Source: JAVVTQ01 sp036653595 (GTDB taxonomy: Bacteria; Bacillota; Clostridia; Oscillospirales; Ruminococcaceae). From it: a DNA stretch of 64,000 bases. Position 1 is the first letter of the stretch. Each line of letters opens with the position of its first letter. The notes under the pieces were generated by a model that was not told the DNA's origin, ran no database searches, and was given only the letters and a program-made list of their open reading frames with translations. The DNA is taken from positions 1-64,000 of the forward strand of contig JAVVTQ010000002.1 in the NCBI GenBank assembly GCA_036653595.1. Direction: 5' to 3'. The position numbers and the translations under genes were made by a program. This document shows positions 49,436 to 57,790 of the stretch, one piece after another.

Positions 49436-50014
49436 ATGGAGAACAGAACGGTTGACCGCAGAGTGCGGAGAACAAAATTACAGCTTCGGCGTGCACTTTT
49501 ACAGCTGCTGGAGACGAGAGAGCTGCGCGATATCAGCGTCATGGAGCTCGCAAAGCTGACAGACATAAATCGCGGGACATTTTACCTTCACTATAAAGAT
49601 GTGTTTGACCTGTATGAGCAGATGGAGTCAGAGATTTTCGACGATCTCATGGCAATTGTCGGAAAGTACAGCAGCCAGAGCCTGCCCTCGGTTCTGTGCG
49701 ATTTGCTGCTGGATTTGTTCGATTTCTTTTCCGCCAACTCCGACTTATGCATGCGTCTGCTGCGGACAGGCGATGCCGCTTTTATAAACAAGGTTCTCGA
49801 CTGCATGAAGCCAACGTATAAAAAGGACTGGCGGCTTTTGTTTGGCAATCTCGACGAGGAGCTTTATGAGTATTACTATGCCTTCATATCGGCGGGCTGT
49901 TTGGGCACGCTGCGCTCATGGTTTTATGGAGGCATGAAAGAGTCTCCCGCCGATATGGCGGCCATGACAGCAAATATAATGCTGGGATTTCACAACAATA
50001 AAAGTGCGGTTTAG
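49436..50014 (+). CDS. TetR/AcrR-family regulator of the divergent exporter
   Basis: This 192-residue protein has the N-terminal helix-turn-helix KLQLRRALLQLLETREL...VMELAKLTDINRGTFYLHYKDVFDLYE (about 12-60) of the TetR type; the Tyr-Leu-His-Tyr start of the fourth helix is typical. The ligand domain is the kind seen in clostridial regulators with TetR_C_33-like ends. It lies divergent from the RND/YhgE operon with 146 bases between them, so it very likely represses that exporter until a ligand binds. AAAAGGTGA is the ribosome site. Confidence 0.9.
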   Translation: MENRTVDRRVRRTKLQLRRALLQLLETRELRDISVMELAKLTDINRGTFYLHYKDVFDLYEQMESEIFDDLMAIVGKYSSQSLPSVLCDLLLDLFDFFSANSDLCMRLLRTGDAAFINKVLDCMKPTYKKDWRLLFGNLDEELYEYYYAFISAGCLGTLRSWFYGGMKESPADMAAMTANIMLGFHNNKSAV

Positions 50015-50176
50015 CCACGGATAGCTGCCTTTAGTTTTGGGCAATCTGTGCTCCGGTTCCTCCCAGAAGCGAAATGAGGTTGCCTCACAGCGTCTGCTGC
50101 CGGCCTTGCAGCGCAGGCGCGGGACAGACAAATGCCGGGCCTCAAATCTCATCCGCACCAAGATTACGATGACAGC

Positions 50177-50223
50177 AAGAGGCGGGAATGCAGCTTTATA
50201 GCCACATTCCCGCCTCTTTTTTG
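50177..50223. terminator. Bidirectional terminator between the TetR and amidotransferase genes
   Basis: GAGGCGGGAATG pairs perfectly with CATTCCCGCCTC, with TTTTTT on the plus strand and an A/T-rich flank on the other. The stretch 50015-50176 holds no gene. Confidence 0.85.
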
Positions 50224-50227
50224 TCTA

Positions 50228-50929
50228 TTAAAGAGCCTCAACAAAAGCGTCGAAAATTCTGCGATGCTCTTCGAATTTTGATGCCAAAAACTCCGGATGC
50301 CACTGAACCGCAAGGAAAAAGCGGCAGTCCTTCTTTTCAATCGCCTCAATTATCCCGTCTGGCGCCACCGCGCTTGCGCGAAAGCCTTCAGCCAGCCTGT
50401 TTATCGCCTGATGGTGCATTGTATTGACCTCAAATTTGCTTTGCCGTGCCGTTATGTTTTCGAGCAGAGAGCCCTCTGCAATGTCTATGCTATGCACCTT
50501 TTGGGCGCGTTTTTTCACATTCCAATGCTCTATCTCGGCTTTTTGTGTGTCGTGCAAAATATCCTGGAAAAGCGATCCGCCGAACGCGGCATTTATGAGC
50601 TGGGCGCCACGGCATATCCCCAGCACAGGTTTGCCGGTCATTTTTGATCGCTCCAAAAGACGAAGCTCGAAATCATCGCGCTCATCGCATACCGCACCGC
50701 ACCACGTTTGTTTTTTCTCATTGTACAGCACAGGATTTATATCGTCGCCGCCCGGGAAAAGAAAGCCGTCACATCCCTGTACATATTCTTCAACTGTCTC
50801 TGATTTTGTGCTCCACTGCAAAATGCGCACCTCTGCACCCGCACGTTTGAGCGCAGTTGTATATTTGTGCTGAAGGTATTTTCTGACTATACCGCTTCCC
50901 AGATAGACGACGCCGACAATTTTTCCCAT
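50228..50929 (-). CDS. Class I glutamine amidotransferase-like hydrolase (PuuD/GATase family)
   Basis: The protein has 233 residues from the ATG at 50929 (AGGGG just upstream; another ATG lies 12 bases earlier). GICRGAQLIN carries the nucleophilic Cys, and VQWHPEF the His-Glu of the triad. PGGDDINP and HHQAINRLAEGF are typical of the gamma-glutamyl-gamma-aminobutyrate hydrolase (PuuD) group. It hydrolyses gamma-glutamyl compounds; the exact one is unknown. It follows the amino acid permease on the same strand, so it may work on an imported compound. Confidence 0.88.
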   Translation of the reverse strand: MGKIVGVVYLGSGIVRKYLQHKYTTALKRAGAEVRILQWSTKSETVEEYVQGCDGFLFPGGDDINPVLYNEKKQTWCGAVCDERDDFELRLLERSKMTGKPVLGICRGAQLINAAFGGSLFQDILHDTQKAEIEHWNVKKRAQKVHSIDIAEGSLLENITARQSKFEVNTMHHQAINRLAEGFRASAVAPDGIIEAIEKKDCRFFLAVQWHPEFLASKFEEHRRIFDAFVEAL

Positions 50930-50991
50930 ATTACCCCTCATATGCGAAGCGCATTACCAGTTGATTTAGCGCAGCAATAGACTCTGTCATG

Positions 50992-52146
50992 CTACTTGAC
51001 GCTGACAAGCGCACCGACACCCATCAAGATTGACGAAATTACTATTAATACTTGAAACGGAATAGCCCCAAACTTTCCGCAAATCGGACTTGCGCCACCG
51101 CTTTGCTTGCGTGAACGGTTGAACGCGACAATCAGCATAAGACCCATGAGCATGGATATTCCGCCGACAATTCGCGTGAAAAACATAAATCCTCCTACAC
51201 CGGAAATGGCCAAAAGGAAGGAGGGCAGTGTCGCCACGACCCAGCACACGGTCTTGCTCGCCTTTGTCTGTTCGGACACGACATCGCGCAGTGAAAGTGA
51301 TATTGACCAAAAGGTGGTTATAAGCGCGAGGATGGTAAATATATTGCCAATCCATGCCGCCCACCCGCCTATGCCATTGCTCCAACCTATCATACCGACT
51401 TCGGTAATCTCTCCCTTTGTCGCGGCAAGTGTGCCAAACGTAACGATGAGCACCGCCACCGCCACAACCGAGAGTCCCAAAACGATTGAGGTGCGTATCT
51501 TTTTTGTGTCGCCCTGCAAACCCTTGACAGCCTGAATTACAGACTGGTTGGCAGCCATTGCGAACATCATCATGGAAAACAGCGCGAGCGTTGCGTTGAG
51601 TGACGCGGTCTGCTCAGGAAGCGGCTGATGGTCTGCAAATACTGATGCAACTCCGAGTGCCGCTATGACGCCGATTATAAGACAAACGGAGATTTTTTCG
51701 CTCACTCCGACAGCTTTTAGACCAAAAAATACGATGGAGCTGGCGGCTATGTAAAAGATAATCTGTGCAACAGCGTTGGACACGGGTATCAGCCCGACTA
51801 TGACATCCGCCGCGCCGGAGATGTATCCGCTCAGGTTTATCATCATCGAAAACCCAAACACGATAAAAGCAGCCATCGTCAGCGCTTTCTTTGCTTTGCC
51901 GACAAAGAGATACCTCTCAACACATCCGACAACCTGCAAACCGCCGCAGTTGTAGGAGGTTTCAGCAATCATAAAGTGAAGAATGATATTGAAAAGCAGC
52001 GAAAGAGCCGTGATTATAAGGATAACGGCAACGCTGTTTCGAGATGCGAGAAAGGGCACCGCCATTATTCCGCCGCCGATACTGTGACCAATTATTATGC
52101 TGGTCGCTTCAAGCAATGAAAGCTTAGCCTCTGTTTTGATTTCCAT
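50992..52146 (-). CDS. Amino acid permease of the HAAAP/AAAP type
   Basis: This 384-residue protein has eleven hydrophobic helices, with the start LSLLEATSIIIGHSIGGGIMAVPF (Gly-rich helix 1, a substrate-site feature) and the MMMFAMAANQSVIQAVKGL block. It resembles the aromatic/hydroxy amino acid permeases such as Mtr, TnaB and SdaC. It takes up amino acids with a proton or sodium ion. Which amino acid is not clear. Downstream (50929) is the glutamine amidotransferase-like gene, 62 bases away on the same strand. Confidence 0.82.
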   Translation of the reverse strand: MEIKTEAKLSLLEATSIIIGHSIGGGIMAVPFLASRNSVAVILIITALSLLFNIILHFMIAETSYNCGGLQVVGCVERYLFVGKAKKALTMAAFIVFGFSMMINLSGYISGAADVIVGLIPVSNAVAQIIFYIAASSIVFFGLKAVGVSEKISVCLIIGVIAALGVASVFADHQPLPEQTASLNATLALFSMMMFAMAANQSVIQAVKGLQGDTKKIRTSIVLGLSVVAVAVLIVTFGTLAATKGEITEVGMIGWSNGIGGWAAWIGNIFTILALITTFWSISLSLRDVVSEQTKASKTVCWVVATLPSFLLAISGVGGFMFFTRIVGGISMLMGLMLIVAFNRSRKQSGGASPICGKFGAIPFQVLIVISSILMGVGALVSVK

Positions 52147-52338
52147 AGCATCCTCCGCAATATAAATTGTCTTTCAGTTTATCACAAATGTAAAATTCTG
52201 TACAGTAAATGCATGATGGTCGATGCAAGTGAGCGTCGCAGCCCGGCTGATGTGCGACTATCCTGTGAGCTTTTTTGGAGCAGGTGCGCTGCAAAACAAA
52301 AAAAGCAACCGTTATGCATTTGAGCGGCAGAGCCGAAA

Positions 52339-52381
52339 CGGCAAAATTCGACGTACAGACACCAAACGTCGGATTTTGCCG
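52339..52381. terminator. Hairpin between tadA and the permease gene
   Basis: CGGCAAAATTCGACGT (52339-52354) pairs with ACGTCGGATTTTGCCG (52366-52381) with one G-T pair. It lies just after the tadA stop (minus strand), where a terminator is expected; the minus-strand T-run is short, so the call is moderate. The rest of 52147-52391 shows no gene. Confidence 0.6.
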
Positions 52382-52391
52382 CTTTTCTTCG

Positions 52392-52850
52392 TCAGCTGCG
52401 CTTTTCGCGAAGCGCCTTAAAAAAGTCCGATAAAAGTGCGGCACACTCCTTTTCGAGCACACCGCCCAAAACCTGCGGCCTGTGATTAAAGCCCATTGAG
52501 AACAGATCGCACACACTTCCCGCACAGCCGGCCTTTTTGTCGCTTGCGCCAAACACAACGCGCTCTATTCTGCTGTTGATGATTGCGCCCGCACACATCG
52601 GACACGGCTCCAGCGTGACATACAGCTCGCAGCCTATCAGCCGCCATCCTCCAAGCGCTCTGCACGCGTCCCCCACCGCCTTTGTCTCGGCGTGCTGCAA
52701 TGCGTTTTTTTCACACTCACGCGTGTTGTAGCCCGCTGCGACGACCTCATCTCCGTGCACGATGACACAGCCAACAGGCGCTTCGCCGATTTTTTCAGCC
52801 AGACGCGCCTGCTCTATCGCAAGTCGCATAAATACTTCATCGCGCTCCAT
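52392..52850 (-). CDS. tadA: tRNA-specific adenosine deaminase
   Basis: This 152-residue protein has the zinc-deaminase motifs HAETKAV (His and catalytic Glu) and PCPMCAGA (two Cys) with the family spacing. The start DEVFMRLAIEQARLA is typical of TadA. It converts A34 of tRNA(Arg) ACG to inosine. It starts one base after the CPBP gene stop, so both may be transcribed together. Length is normal. Confidence 0.95.
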   Translation of the reverse strand: MERDEVFMRLAIEQARLAEKIGEAPVGCVIVHGDEVVAAGYNTRECEKNALQHAETKAVGDACRALGGWRLIGCELYVTLEPCPMCAGAIINSRIERVVFGASDKKAGCAGSVCDLFSMGFNHRPQVLGGVLEKECAALLSDFFKALREKRS

Positions 52851-52851
52851 G

Positions 52852-53757
52852 CTATACCGCCTTTGTGACAGATAATATCATCATCAGAATAAAAAGCACT
52901 ATGGCAGCCGCCATCGGCACAGTTGCAAATATGCGAAGCGCAGACACACCGCGATTTTCGTCATCGCAGGTCTTTTTTGCAAAGCTGCGCAGAATCGTCT
53001 CTCTGAACAACACGACGGCGATGGCGCAAAACACCCCGGACAGCCAAATACTCAGAAAAAAAACATCTTCGCCGCGAGGTGACATCTCGGCGTTGGCAAC
53101 CATTGCGAGCGCGTTGTTCAAAAAGTGTATGAGCGTCGGGATAACAAGTGACCTTGTTCTGCTTGCGGTGAATGCCAAAAGAATCGCAAGCAGTAAAATG
53201 CTGGGAAATCTCGACACATCCCCGTGAGCCGCCGAAAATAAGATGGATGAAACTATAATTGCAAACCACTCGCCAAACTGAGAAAGTCGTGACAGGATAA
53301 GACCGCGGAAAAGAAGCTCCTCCATGAAAGCCGGAAGCAACACATACAGCAGCGCATACAGTATTTTCAGAAATGCGCCGTCCGGAAGTGGAATGGCATA
53401 TGGCGGAATACCTATATTGAATTTTGCCAAAAAAGCAATCATTGCGGCCGCGATAATCATCGTCAGCACATTCAAAGTCAAATACATCGGTACGGCAAGC
53501 AGCGTCTGTGTCTTTGTGGGTCTTTGGTACCACACGGCAAGCTCTCGGCCTCTTGACAGAATAAGAATCGGTATTCCGATTATGAGGATATACTGTGCTA
53601 TGCCAGCAAGATAAATCCAAAGCGGCGCGGCCATGCCCGGTATTTTTGCAAAGAGCAAGCCGACGCAGTAGTTTAATAAATATGAAAGTCCCACAAAACA
53701 GCAAAGCGCAAAGCCTATCATTATCGACTGTTCCCTCAATGCAGCTTTTTTGTTCAT
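52852..53757 (-). CDS. CPBP-family intramembrane metalloprotease
   Basis: This 301-residue membrane protein has eight helices. MEELLFRGLI carries the Glu-Glu and Arg of motif 1, SAAHGD the His of motif 2, and HFLNNALAMV the His/Asn of motif 3. These are the CPBP (Rce1-like, Abi) motifs. Members process prenylated or peptide substrates, or give self-immunity to bacteriocins. The substrate is unknown and no peptide gene is seen nearby. It lies directly upstream of tadA. Confidence 0.9.
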   Translation of the reverse strand: MNKKAALREQSIMIGFALCCFVGLSYLLNYCVGLLFAKIPGMAAPLWIYLAGIAQYILIIGIPILILSRGRELAVWYQRPTKTQTLLAVPMYLTLNVLTMIIAAAMIAFLAKFNIGIPPYAIPLPDGAFLKILYALLYVLLPAFMEELLFRGLILSRLSQFGEWFAIIVSSILFSAAHGDVSRFPSILLLAILLAFTASRTRSLVIPTLIHFLNNALAMVANAEMSPRGEDVFFLSIWLSGVFCAIAVVLFRETILRSFAKKTCDDENRGVSALRIFATVPMAAAIVLFILMMILSVTKAV

Positions 53758-53861
53758 TGCGTTTTCCTTTCAAAAGTGTTTTATCAATATAACCACAGCT
53801 CAGCCGCCATTTTGTCGAATTCGACCTGCGGCCTTGCTTTTCAAGCTTTTTTATTGTATCA

Positions 53862-53903
53862 CAAAACCTGCCGCGAAGCGAGGGAGCCACACAGCAGGTT
53901 TTG
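53862..53903 (-). terminator. Terminator after the second MATE gene
   Basis: CAAAACCTGC (53862-53871) pairs perfectly with GCAGGTTTTG (53894-53903). An A/T-rich run follows on the minus strand. It lies about 55 bases after the MATE stop. Confidence 0.7.
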
Positions 53904-53958
53904 CGGCTAATTCAGCCTAAATGCCTTAAAATCCGCTCAATATTTATAATAAAACCGC

Positions 53959-55320
53959 TCACCGTGTCAGCTGCTTTATAAACTTATATCTGTTGACCTT
54001 GACGAGTGCTACAAAGCACTTGAGCACCTGATCCGATTTCAAGCAGCAGTACACGACCACCGGGGATAGGTTTAGAACAAACGCAGCTATATATGCGGAC
54101 GGCAGCACTATAAGGCATACGAATATGATGTCGTTCTTAAAGACGAATGAGGTATCGCCCGCGCCTCGCACGATTCCCCCGAGCGCAGGGTACTGGTATG
54201 CGGTCCCGACGACAGACACGCTCAAAACTATTATAAAGTCTCTTGCAAGCTGCTTTGTCGCTGCGTCGAGCACGTAGAACTGCAGTATAAAATCCTTTGA
54301 GAAAAAAAGCACCGCACCAACCAAAAGACCGTTTAGCAAAAAAAGTACCTGTAGAGTGTTTCCGTACTCCCGTACCTTTTTGGGTTTGCCCTCGCCCACT
54401 GTTTTTCCTATTATGACAGCAGCGGCGTTGCACGAACCTCCGTTGGTCACTGCGACAAACTGAAACAGCGTTATTGCGACACTGTTGGCAGCAATTGCCA
54501 TTGCTCCCAAATGCCCTAGGATCACAGTCTGAATACCTGTTGCGATCCCCCAAAGGCCTGATGACAAAAGCAGAGGAAATGTGAGGCAAATATAATCTTT
54601 TGACAGCAGCCTATTTAGAGAGAAGGTGATTTTTTTGTCCTGTGAAATGACGTGTATTTTTTTGTATATATATAGCAAGACTATCAGAAGCTCAACAACT
54701 CTCGCCGTGAGCGTCGCTATTGCCGCACCCACCACACCGAGCCTAGGAGCACCGAACTTTCCGAAAATCAGCAGGTAATTCAAAAATATGTTAGTCAACA
54801 ATGCCCCAACAGAGCAAATCAGCGCAGTGTGCGTTATCTGCATACTTCTGAGCATAGCAAGCAGTGTGTAGGTCAACGCAAAAAGGGGATATGTGAACCG
54901 AATAATGCGAATATAGCTCAATGCCTCTTCGATAATCATGCCTGTGGCGGCGCTGTCCTCTATGAGAAATATCGAAATGCACTCGCGTGGCGCGACTGTC
55001 GTCACGATGAAAAGCACAGCAGCAATTGAAAGACTCGCAATTATTCCGACAGACGTTATTTCAAATATCTTTTTTTTCTGATTTTTGCCAAAGTACTGCG
55101 AACATATCACCGCCAGCCCCTCGGCAGTGCCCACAAGAATCATCTGATGAAGCAGAAACTGATATTGATTGCAGAGAGTCACGCCGGAAAGAGCCGCCTC
55201 ACTGTACATTCCTAGCATCACGTTGTCTGCGAGTGAAACTCCGAAGGTGACGATGCTGCTCAGAGCTATAAGTGTCATATGCTTGAAAAAGTCAGTATAA
55301 AAGCTCTTGTCTCGTGTCAT
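53959..55320 (-). CDS. MATE-family transporter (second copy)
   Basis: This 453-residue protein has twelve helices, with FGVSLADNVMLGMYSEAALSGVT near the start and FVAVTNGGSCNAAAVIIGKTVGEG in the second half. It has the same length as the MATE protein at 39930 but is only distantly similar to it. The first half is more diverged from the usual QQLLLISVN pattern. Function is efflux of an unknown compound. It stands alone, 63 bases downstream of the rbsD stop on the same strand with a terminator hairpin between, so it is probably separate from the sugar operon. Confidence 0.9.
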   Translation of the reverse strand: MTRDKSFYTDFFKHMTLIALSSIVTFGVSLADNVMLGMYSEAALSGVTLCNQYQFLLHQMILVGTAEGLAVICSQYFGKNQKKKIFEITSVGIIASLSIAAVLFIVTTVAPRECISIFLIEDSAATGMIIEEALSYIRIIRFTYPLFALTYTLLAMLRSMQITHTALICSVGALLTNIFLNYLLIFGKFGAPRLGVVGAAIATLTARVVELLIVLLYIYKKIHVISQDKKITFSLNRLLSKDYICLTFPLLLSSGLWGIATGIQTVILGHLGAMAIAANSVAITLFQFVAVTNGGSCNAAAVIIGKTVGEGKPKKVREYGNTLQVLFLLNGLLVGAVLFFSKDFILQFYVLDAATKQLARDFIIVLSVSVVGTAYQYPALGGIVRGAGDTSFVFKNDIIFVCLIVLPSAYIAAFVLNLSPVVVYCCLKSDQVLKCFVALVKVNRYKFIKQLTR

Positions 55321-55336
55321 GCCTTCCTCACTTAAA

Positions 55337-55368
55337 GCACAGGACGCCGGAAACCCGACGTCCTGTGC
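55337..55368 (-). terminator. Terminator at the end of the sugar operon
   Basis: GCACAGGACG (55337-55346) pairs perfectly with CGTCCTGTGC (55359-55368) 15 bases after the rbsD stop. The minus-strand T-run after it is short. Confidence 0.6.
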
Positions 55369-55383
55369 ATAATAGAATCATTT

Positions 55384-55779
55384 CTAAAAAGTTACGCCTG
55401 AAACCAATATGATATTCGCGTATGATGTGCATTCGCCTGTGCGAATGACCGCCTTGGAAACCTTTGTCATCTCTTTGAGCTTCTCATGGGCGACATATTC
55501 GACCGGAATTTTGCCTATCGCCTTTTCGATCTCCGCCAAAAGCCGCGGCGAATGTGTCTTTATCTCCTCGGCTAGGATGACCTTTTCTACACACAGCTCT
55601 CCGAGAACCGTGCACAGCGTATCAATGAATGTCGGAATCCCTTTTTTTAAGGCGAGATCAATTCTCTCTGTTTCCTTTGGGACCGGAAGTCCGCAGTCTC
55701 CGACTGCAAGTGTCTCCTTATGACCCATTGTGGCGATCACAGCCGACACTCTGTCATTGAGCAACTCATTCTTCTTCAA
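55384..55779 (-). CDS. rbsD: D-ribose pyranase (RbsD/FucU family)
   Basis: This 131-residue protein has LNDRVSAVIATMGHKETLAVGDCGLPVP, the RbsD signature with the active His, and the C-terminal RTGECTSYANIILVSGV block. RbsD interconverts pyranose and furanose forms of ribose or related sugars so that the kinase or the transport protein gets the right anomer. It is the last gene of the operon, 80 bases after the isomerase gene with a hairpin between. This supports ribose or another pentose as the substrate, but RbsD-like proteins also act on other sugars. Confidence 0.93.
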   Translation of the reverse strand: MKKNELLNDRVSAVIATMGHKETLAVGDCGLPVPKETERIDLALKKGIPTFIDTLCTVLGELCVEKVILAEEIKTHSPRLLAEIEKAIGKIPVEYVAHEKLKEMTKVSKAVIRTGECTSYANIILVSGVTF

Positions 55780-55808
55780 AGCTATCTCCTCTGTATGACA
55801 GGATAATA

Positions 55809-55840
55809 TGTCGGACCAGGGCCTGCACCCCGATCCGACA
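55809..55840 (-). other. Hairpin between the TIM-barrel and rbsD genes
   Basis: TGTCGGA (55809-55815) pairs with TCCGACA (55834-55840), extended by a CCAGGG/CCCCGA-like inner part. It may be an attenuator or an mRNA processing site lowering rbsD expression. Confidence 0.4.
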
Positions 55841-55859
55841 CTTGTTTTGTTGTTATCGG

Positions 55860-56720
55860 TTAGTCTATGCCGACAACCGAGTGGAGATATTTCTTTGAAT
55901 ACTCCGCGCTTTCATAGTGGTTTACAATCGGGTTGTCAAGCTCGACACAGAGTATGCCGTCAAATCCCTTTTGTTTTATATACTTGACTATTGTAACAAA
56001 GTCAACGGTGCCCTGTCCGAGCGCTCTGAATTGGGCTGTGGGAAGTGTGTACTCGTGATCCGGATCCGGCTGAACGTCCTTGAGATGCACATATCCGAGG
56101 CGATCGGCGTATTGGACAAAAAGCTCCTCAGGGCGCATTCCATTGATTGTTGTATGGGCTGTGTCAAGGCAAAACCAAACGTATTTGGGATCGGTGTGTG
56201 ACGCGAAATAATCGATCTCTTCCTGTCTCTCGATGACTGTGCCGTAGTGGGGGTGCAGTGTCAGCTTTATACCGGCCTCTGCGCACATTTTCCCGAGCAC
56301 ATTAGCCTGCTCAGAGGCAAGCTTATAATCATTCTCCGTGACTTTGCGATCTGTCGGGCGTTTGGGGCTTTCGAGGTTCATGTACATTTTGCCCTTTGTT
56401 CCGTGGCGCTTCATGAACTCAATGCAACGCTCTGTGACCTTGACATCTTTCTCGAAATCGTTTGTGAGGTAATTGTAGATGCAAGAAAACGTCAGCTTAT
56501 ACTTTTTCATAAGAGCATCAAACTCGTCGTCTGCGCCATCGTAATATTCTGTGATAAAGTTGAAGCATTCGACATTGTAAAAGCCGATGTCCGACATTGT
56601 CTTGCAGGCAATTTCAAAATCGCGTTTGGGATGCTCGCTCCATGACTGCCAATCCTTCTTGTTTATGTCGCGCGAAAAATCGTAGCGCATCCAGTTCCAT
56701 ACCGTATAGCCTAATTCCAT
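55860..56720 (-). CDS. Sugar phosphate isomerase/epimerase (xylose isomerase-like TIM barrel)
   Basis: This 286-residue TIM-barrel protein of the AP endonuclease/xylose isomerase-like group has ALNHPH-type metal ligands in TLHPHYGTVIE, WFCLDTAHTTI and the YVHLKDVQPD block, and ends with a Glu in CVELDNP. These match the four metal-binding residues (Glu, Asp, His, Glu) of isomerases and epimerases such as IolE, IolI and Hyi. It probably converts a keto-sugar or inositol-like intermediate. It lies 27 bases after the dehydrogenase gene. Exact substrate unknown. Confidence 0.87.
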   Translation of the reverse strand: MELGYTVWNWMRYDFSRDINKKDWQSWSEHPKRDFEIACKTMSDIGFYNVECFNFITEYYDGADDEFDALMKKYKLTFSCIYNYLTNDFEKDVKVTERCIEFMKRHGTKGKMYMNLESPKRPTDRKVTENDYKLASEQANVLGKMCAEAGIKLTLHPHYGTVIERQEEIDYFASHTDPKYVWFCLDTAHTTINGMRPEELFVQYADRLGYVHLKDVQPDPDHEYTLPTAQFRALGQGTVDFVTIVKYIKQKGFDGILCVELDNPIVNHYESAEYSKKYLHSVVGID

Positions 56721-56747
56721 GATAAACCTCCAAAATTTTAATGTATG

Positions 56748-57767
56748 TTAAGGCTTTATGACAACCTTAATCGCCTGTCCTTTTGCGAGCTTTTCCAGTC
56801 CCTTGTGGATATCCTCCAGAGGCATGACATCCGTGACAAGTGCAGCCACATCTATCATTTTCTCCTCTAGCACCTTTACGGCTTCCGGGAATGTCGCGTT
56901 CGCAAGCCATGTGCCGAGCACAGAAACTTCGTTTGTCGTTATCTCACACTGGGAAATCTCGCTCACGGCTTTCTTGTTTACGCCAAACAGTACAATCTTT
57001 CCTCCACGGCGCACATAACCAAGCGAGCTTTTGAGCTGCGAGCCGGTTACGTCAAAGACATAGTCGGCACCGATTCCCGTCTCTTGCATAACTATACCGC
57101 ACGCGTCCTGATCGCGGGGGTTTAATACTGTCGCAATCTTGAGCTTTTTTGCAAACTCCGCACGCCACGGCGACATTTCAAGCAAAAAGCACTTACCGAT
57201 GCCCGAAGCCTTTAAAAGCATTGCAATCATCAGGCCTATAGGGCCGCTTCCGACGATAACAGCACTCTCTCCCGGAAGAACGTTCACCTTTTTGACGCCA
57301 TTTATAGCACATGCAAGCGGCTCTGCGCATGCTGCGACCTCATCGGAGACACTTTTTGAAATTTTATACGCTACCTTACTCGACACGCGGCAATACTTTG
57401 CAAAGGCACCGTCAAAGTCTATACCGAGTGCCTCAATGTGTTCGCACAGGTTGGGCAGATTTTTGCGGCAATAGAAACATTCTCCGCAATAGTTGTTTGG
57501 ATTGACCACAACCCTGTCACCGATTTCAAGATTTGACACCTTCGCGCCTTTTTCTACTACTGTGCCGACAAACTCATGACCCAATGTGGTCTCAGGGGTT
57601 GCAATATATCCCGGCGGGTCGGATGTGATATGTACATCTGTACCACATATGCTGACAGCTTTCACCTCAAGAATAATTTGATCATCGCTTTCAATCATTG
57701 GAGTTTTGACGTCTTTAATGACAAAAGAACCTGTTTTTTCAAATACTGCCGCTCTCATTGTGCCCAT
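56748..57767 (-). CDS. Zinc-dependent alcohol/polyol dehydrogenase (MDR family)
   Basis: This 339-residue protein has a GroES-like N-terminal domain with SICGTDVHI (catalytic zinc Cys), GHEFVG (zinc His-Glu) and the structural zinc set GECFYCRKNLPNLCEH with four Cys. The NAD-binding domain has VIVGSGPIGLMIAML. It resembles sorbitol, threonine and L-iditol dehydrogenases. It probably oxidises a sugar alcohol or a hydroxyl of a sugar acid in the operon's pathway. The ATG at 57767 follows AAAGGA by seven bases. It is in the operon with LacI and the TIM-barrel gene. Confidence 0.9.
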   Translation of the reverse strand: MGTMRAAVFEKTGSFVIKDVKTPMIESDDQIILEVKAVSICGTDVHITSDPPGYIATPETTLGHEFVGTVVEKGAKVSNLEIGDRVVVNPNNYCGECFYCRKNLPNLCEHIEALGIDFDGAFAKYCRVSSKVAYKISKSVSDEVAACAEPLACAINGVKKVNVLPGESAVIVGSGPIGLMIAMLLKASGIGKCFLLEMSPWRAEFAKKLKIATVLNPRDQDACGIVMQETGIGADYVFDVTGSQLKSSLGYVRRGGKIVLFGVNKKAVSEISQCEITTNEVSVLGTWLANATFPEAVKVLEEKMIDVAALVTDVMPLEDIHKGLEKLAKGQAIKVVIKP

Positions 57768-57790
57768 ACAATTTTCCTTTCAGCGTTGTT

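Noticed and set aside
52961..53890. 309-codon minus-strand open frame over the CPBP protease gene in another frame
   Set aside because: It overlaps a clear membrane protease gene and reads as Cys/Arg-rich sequence without motifs.
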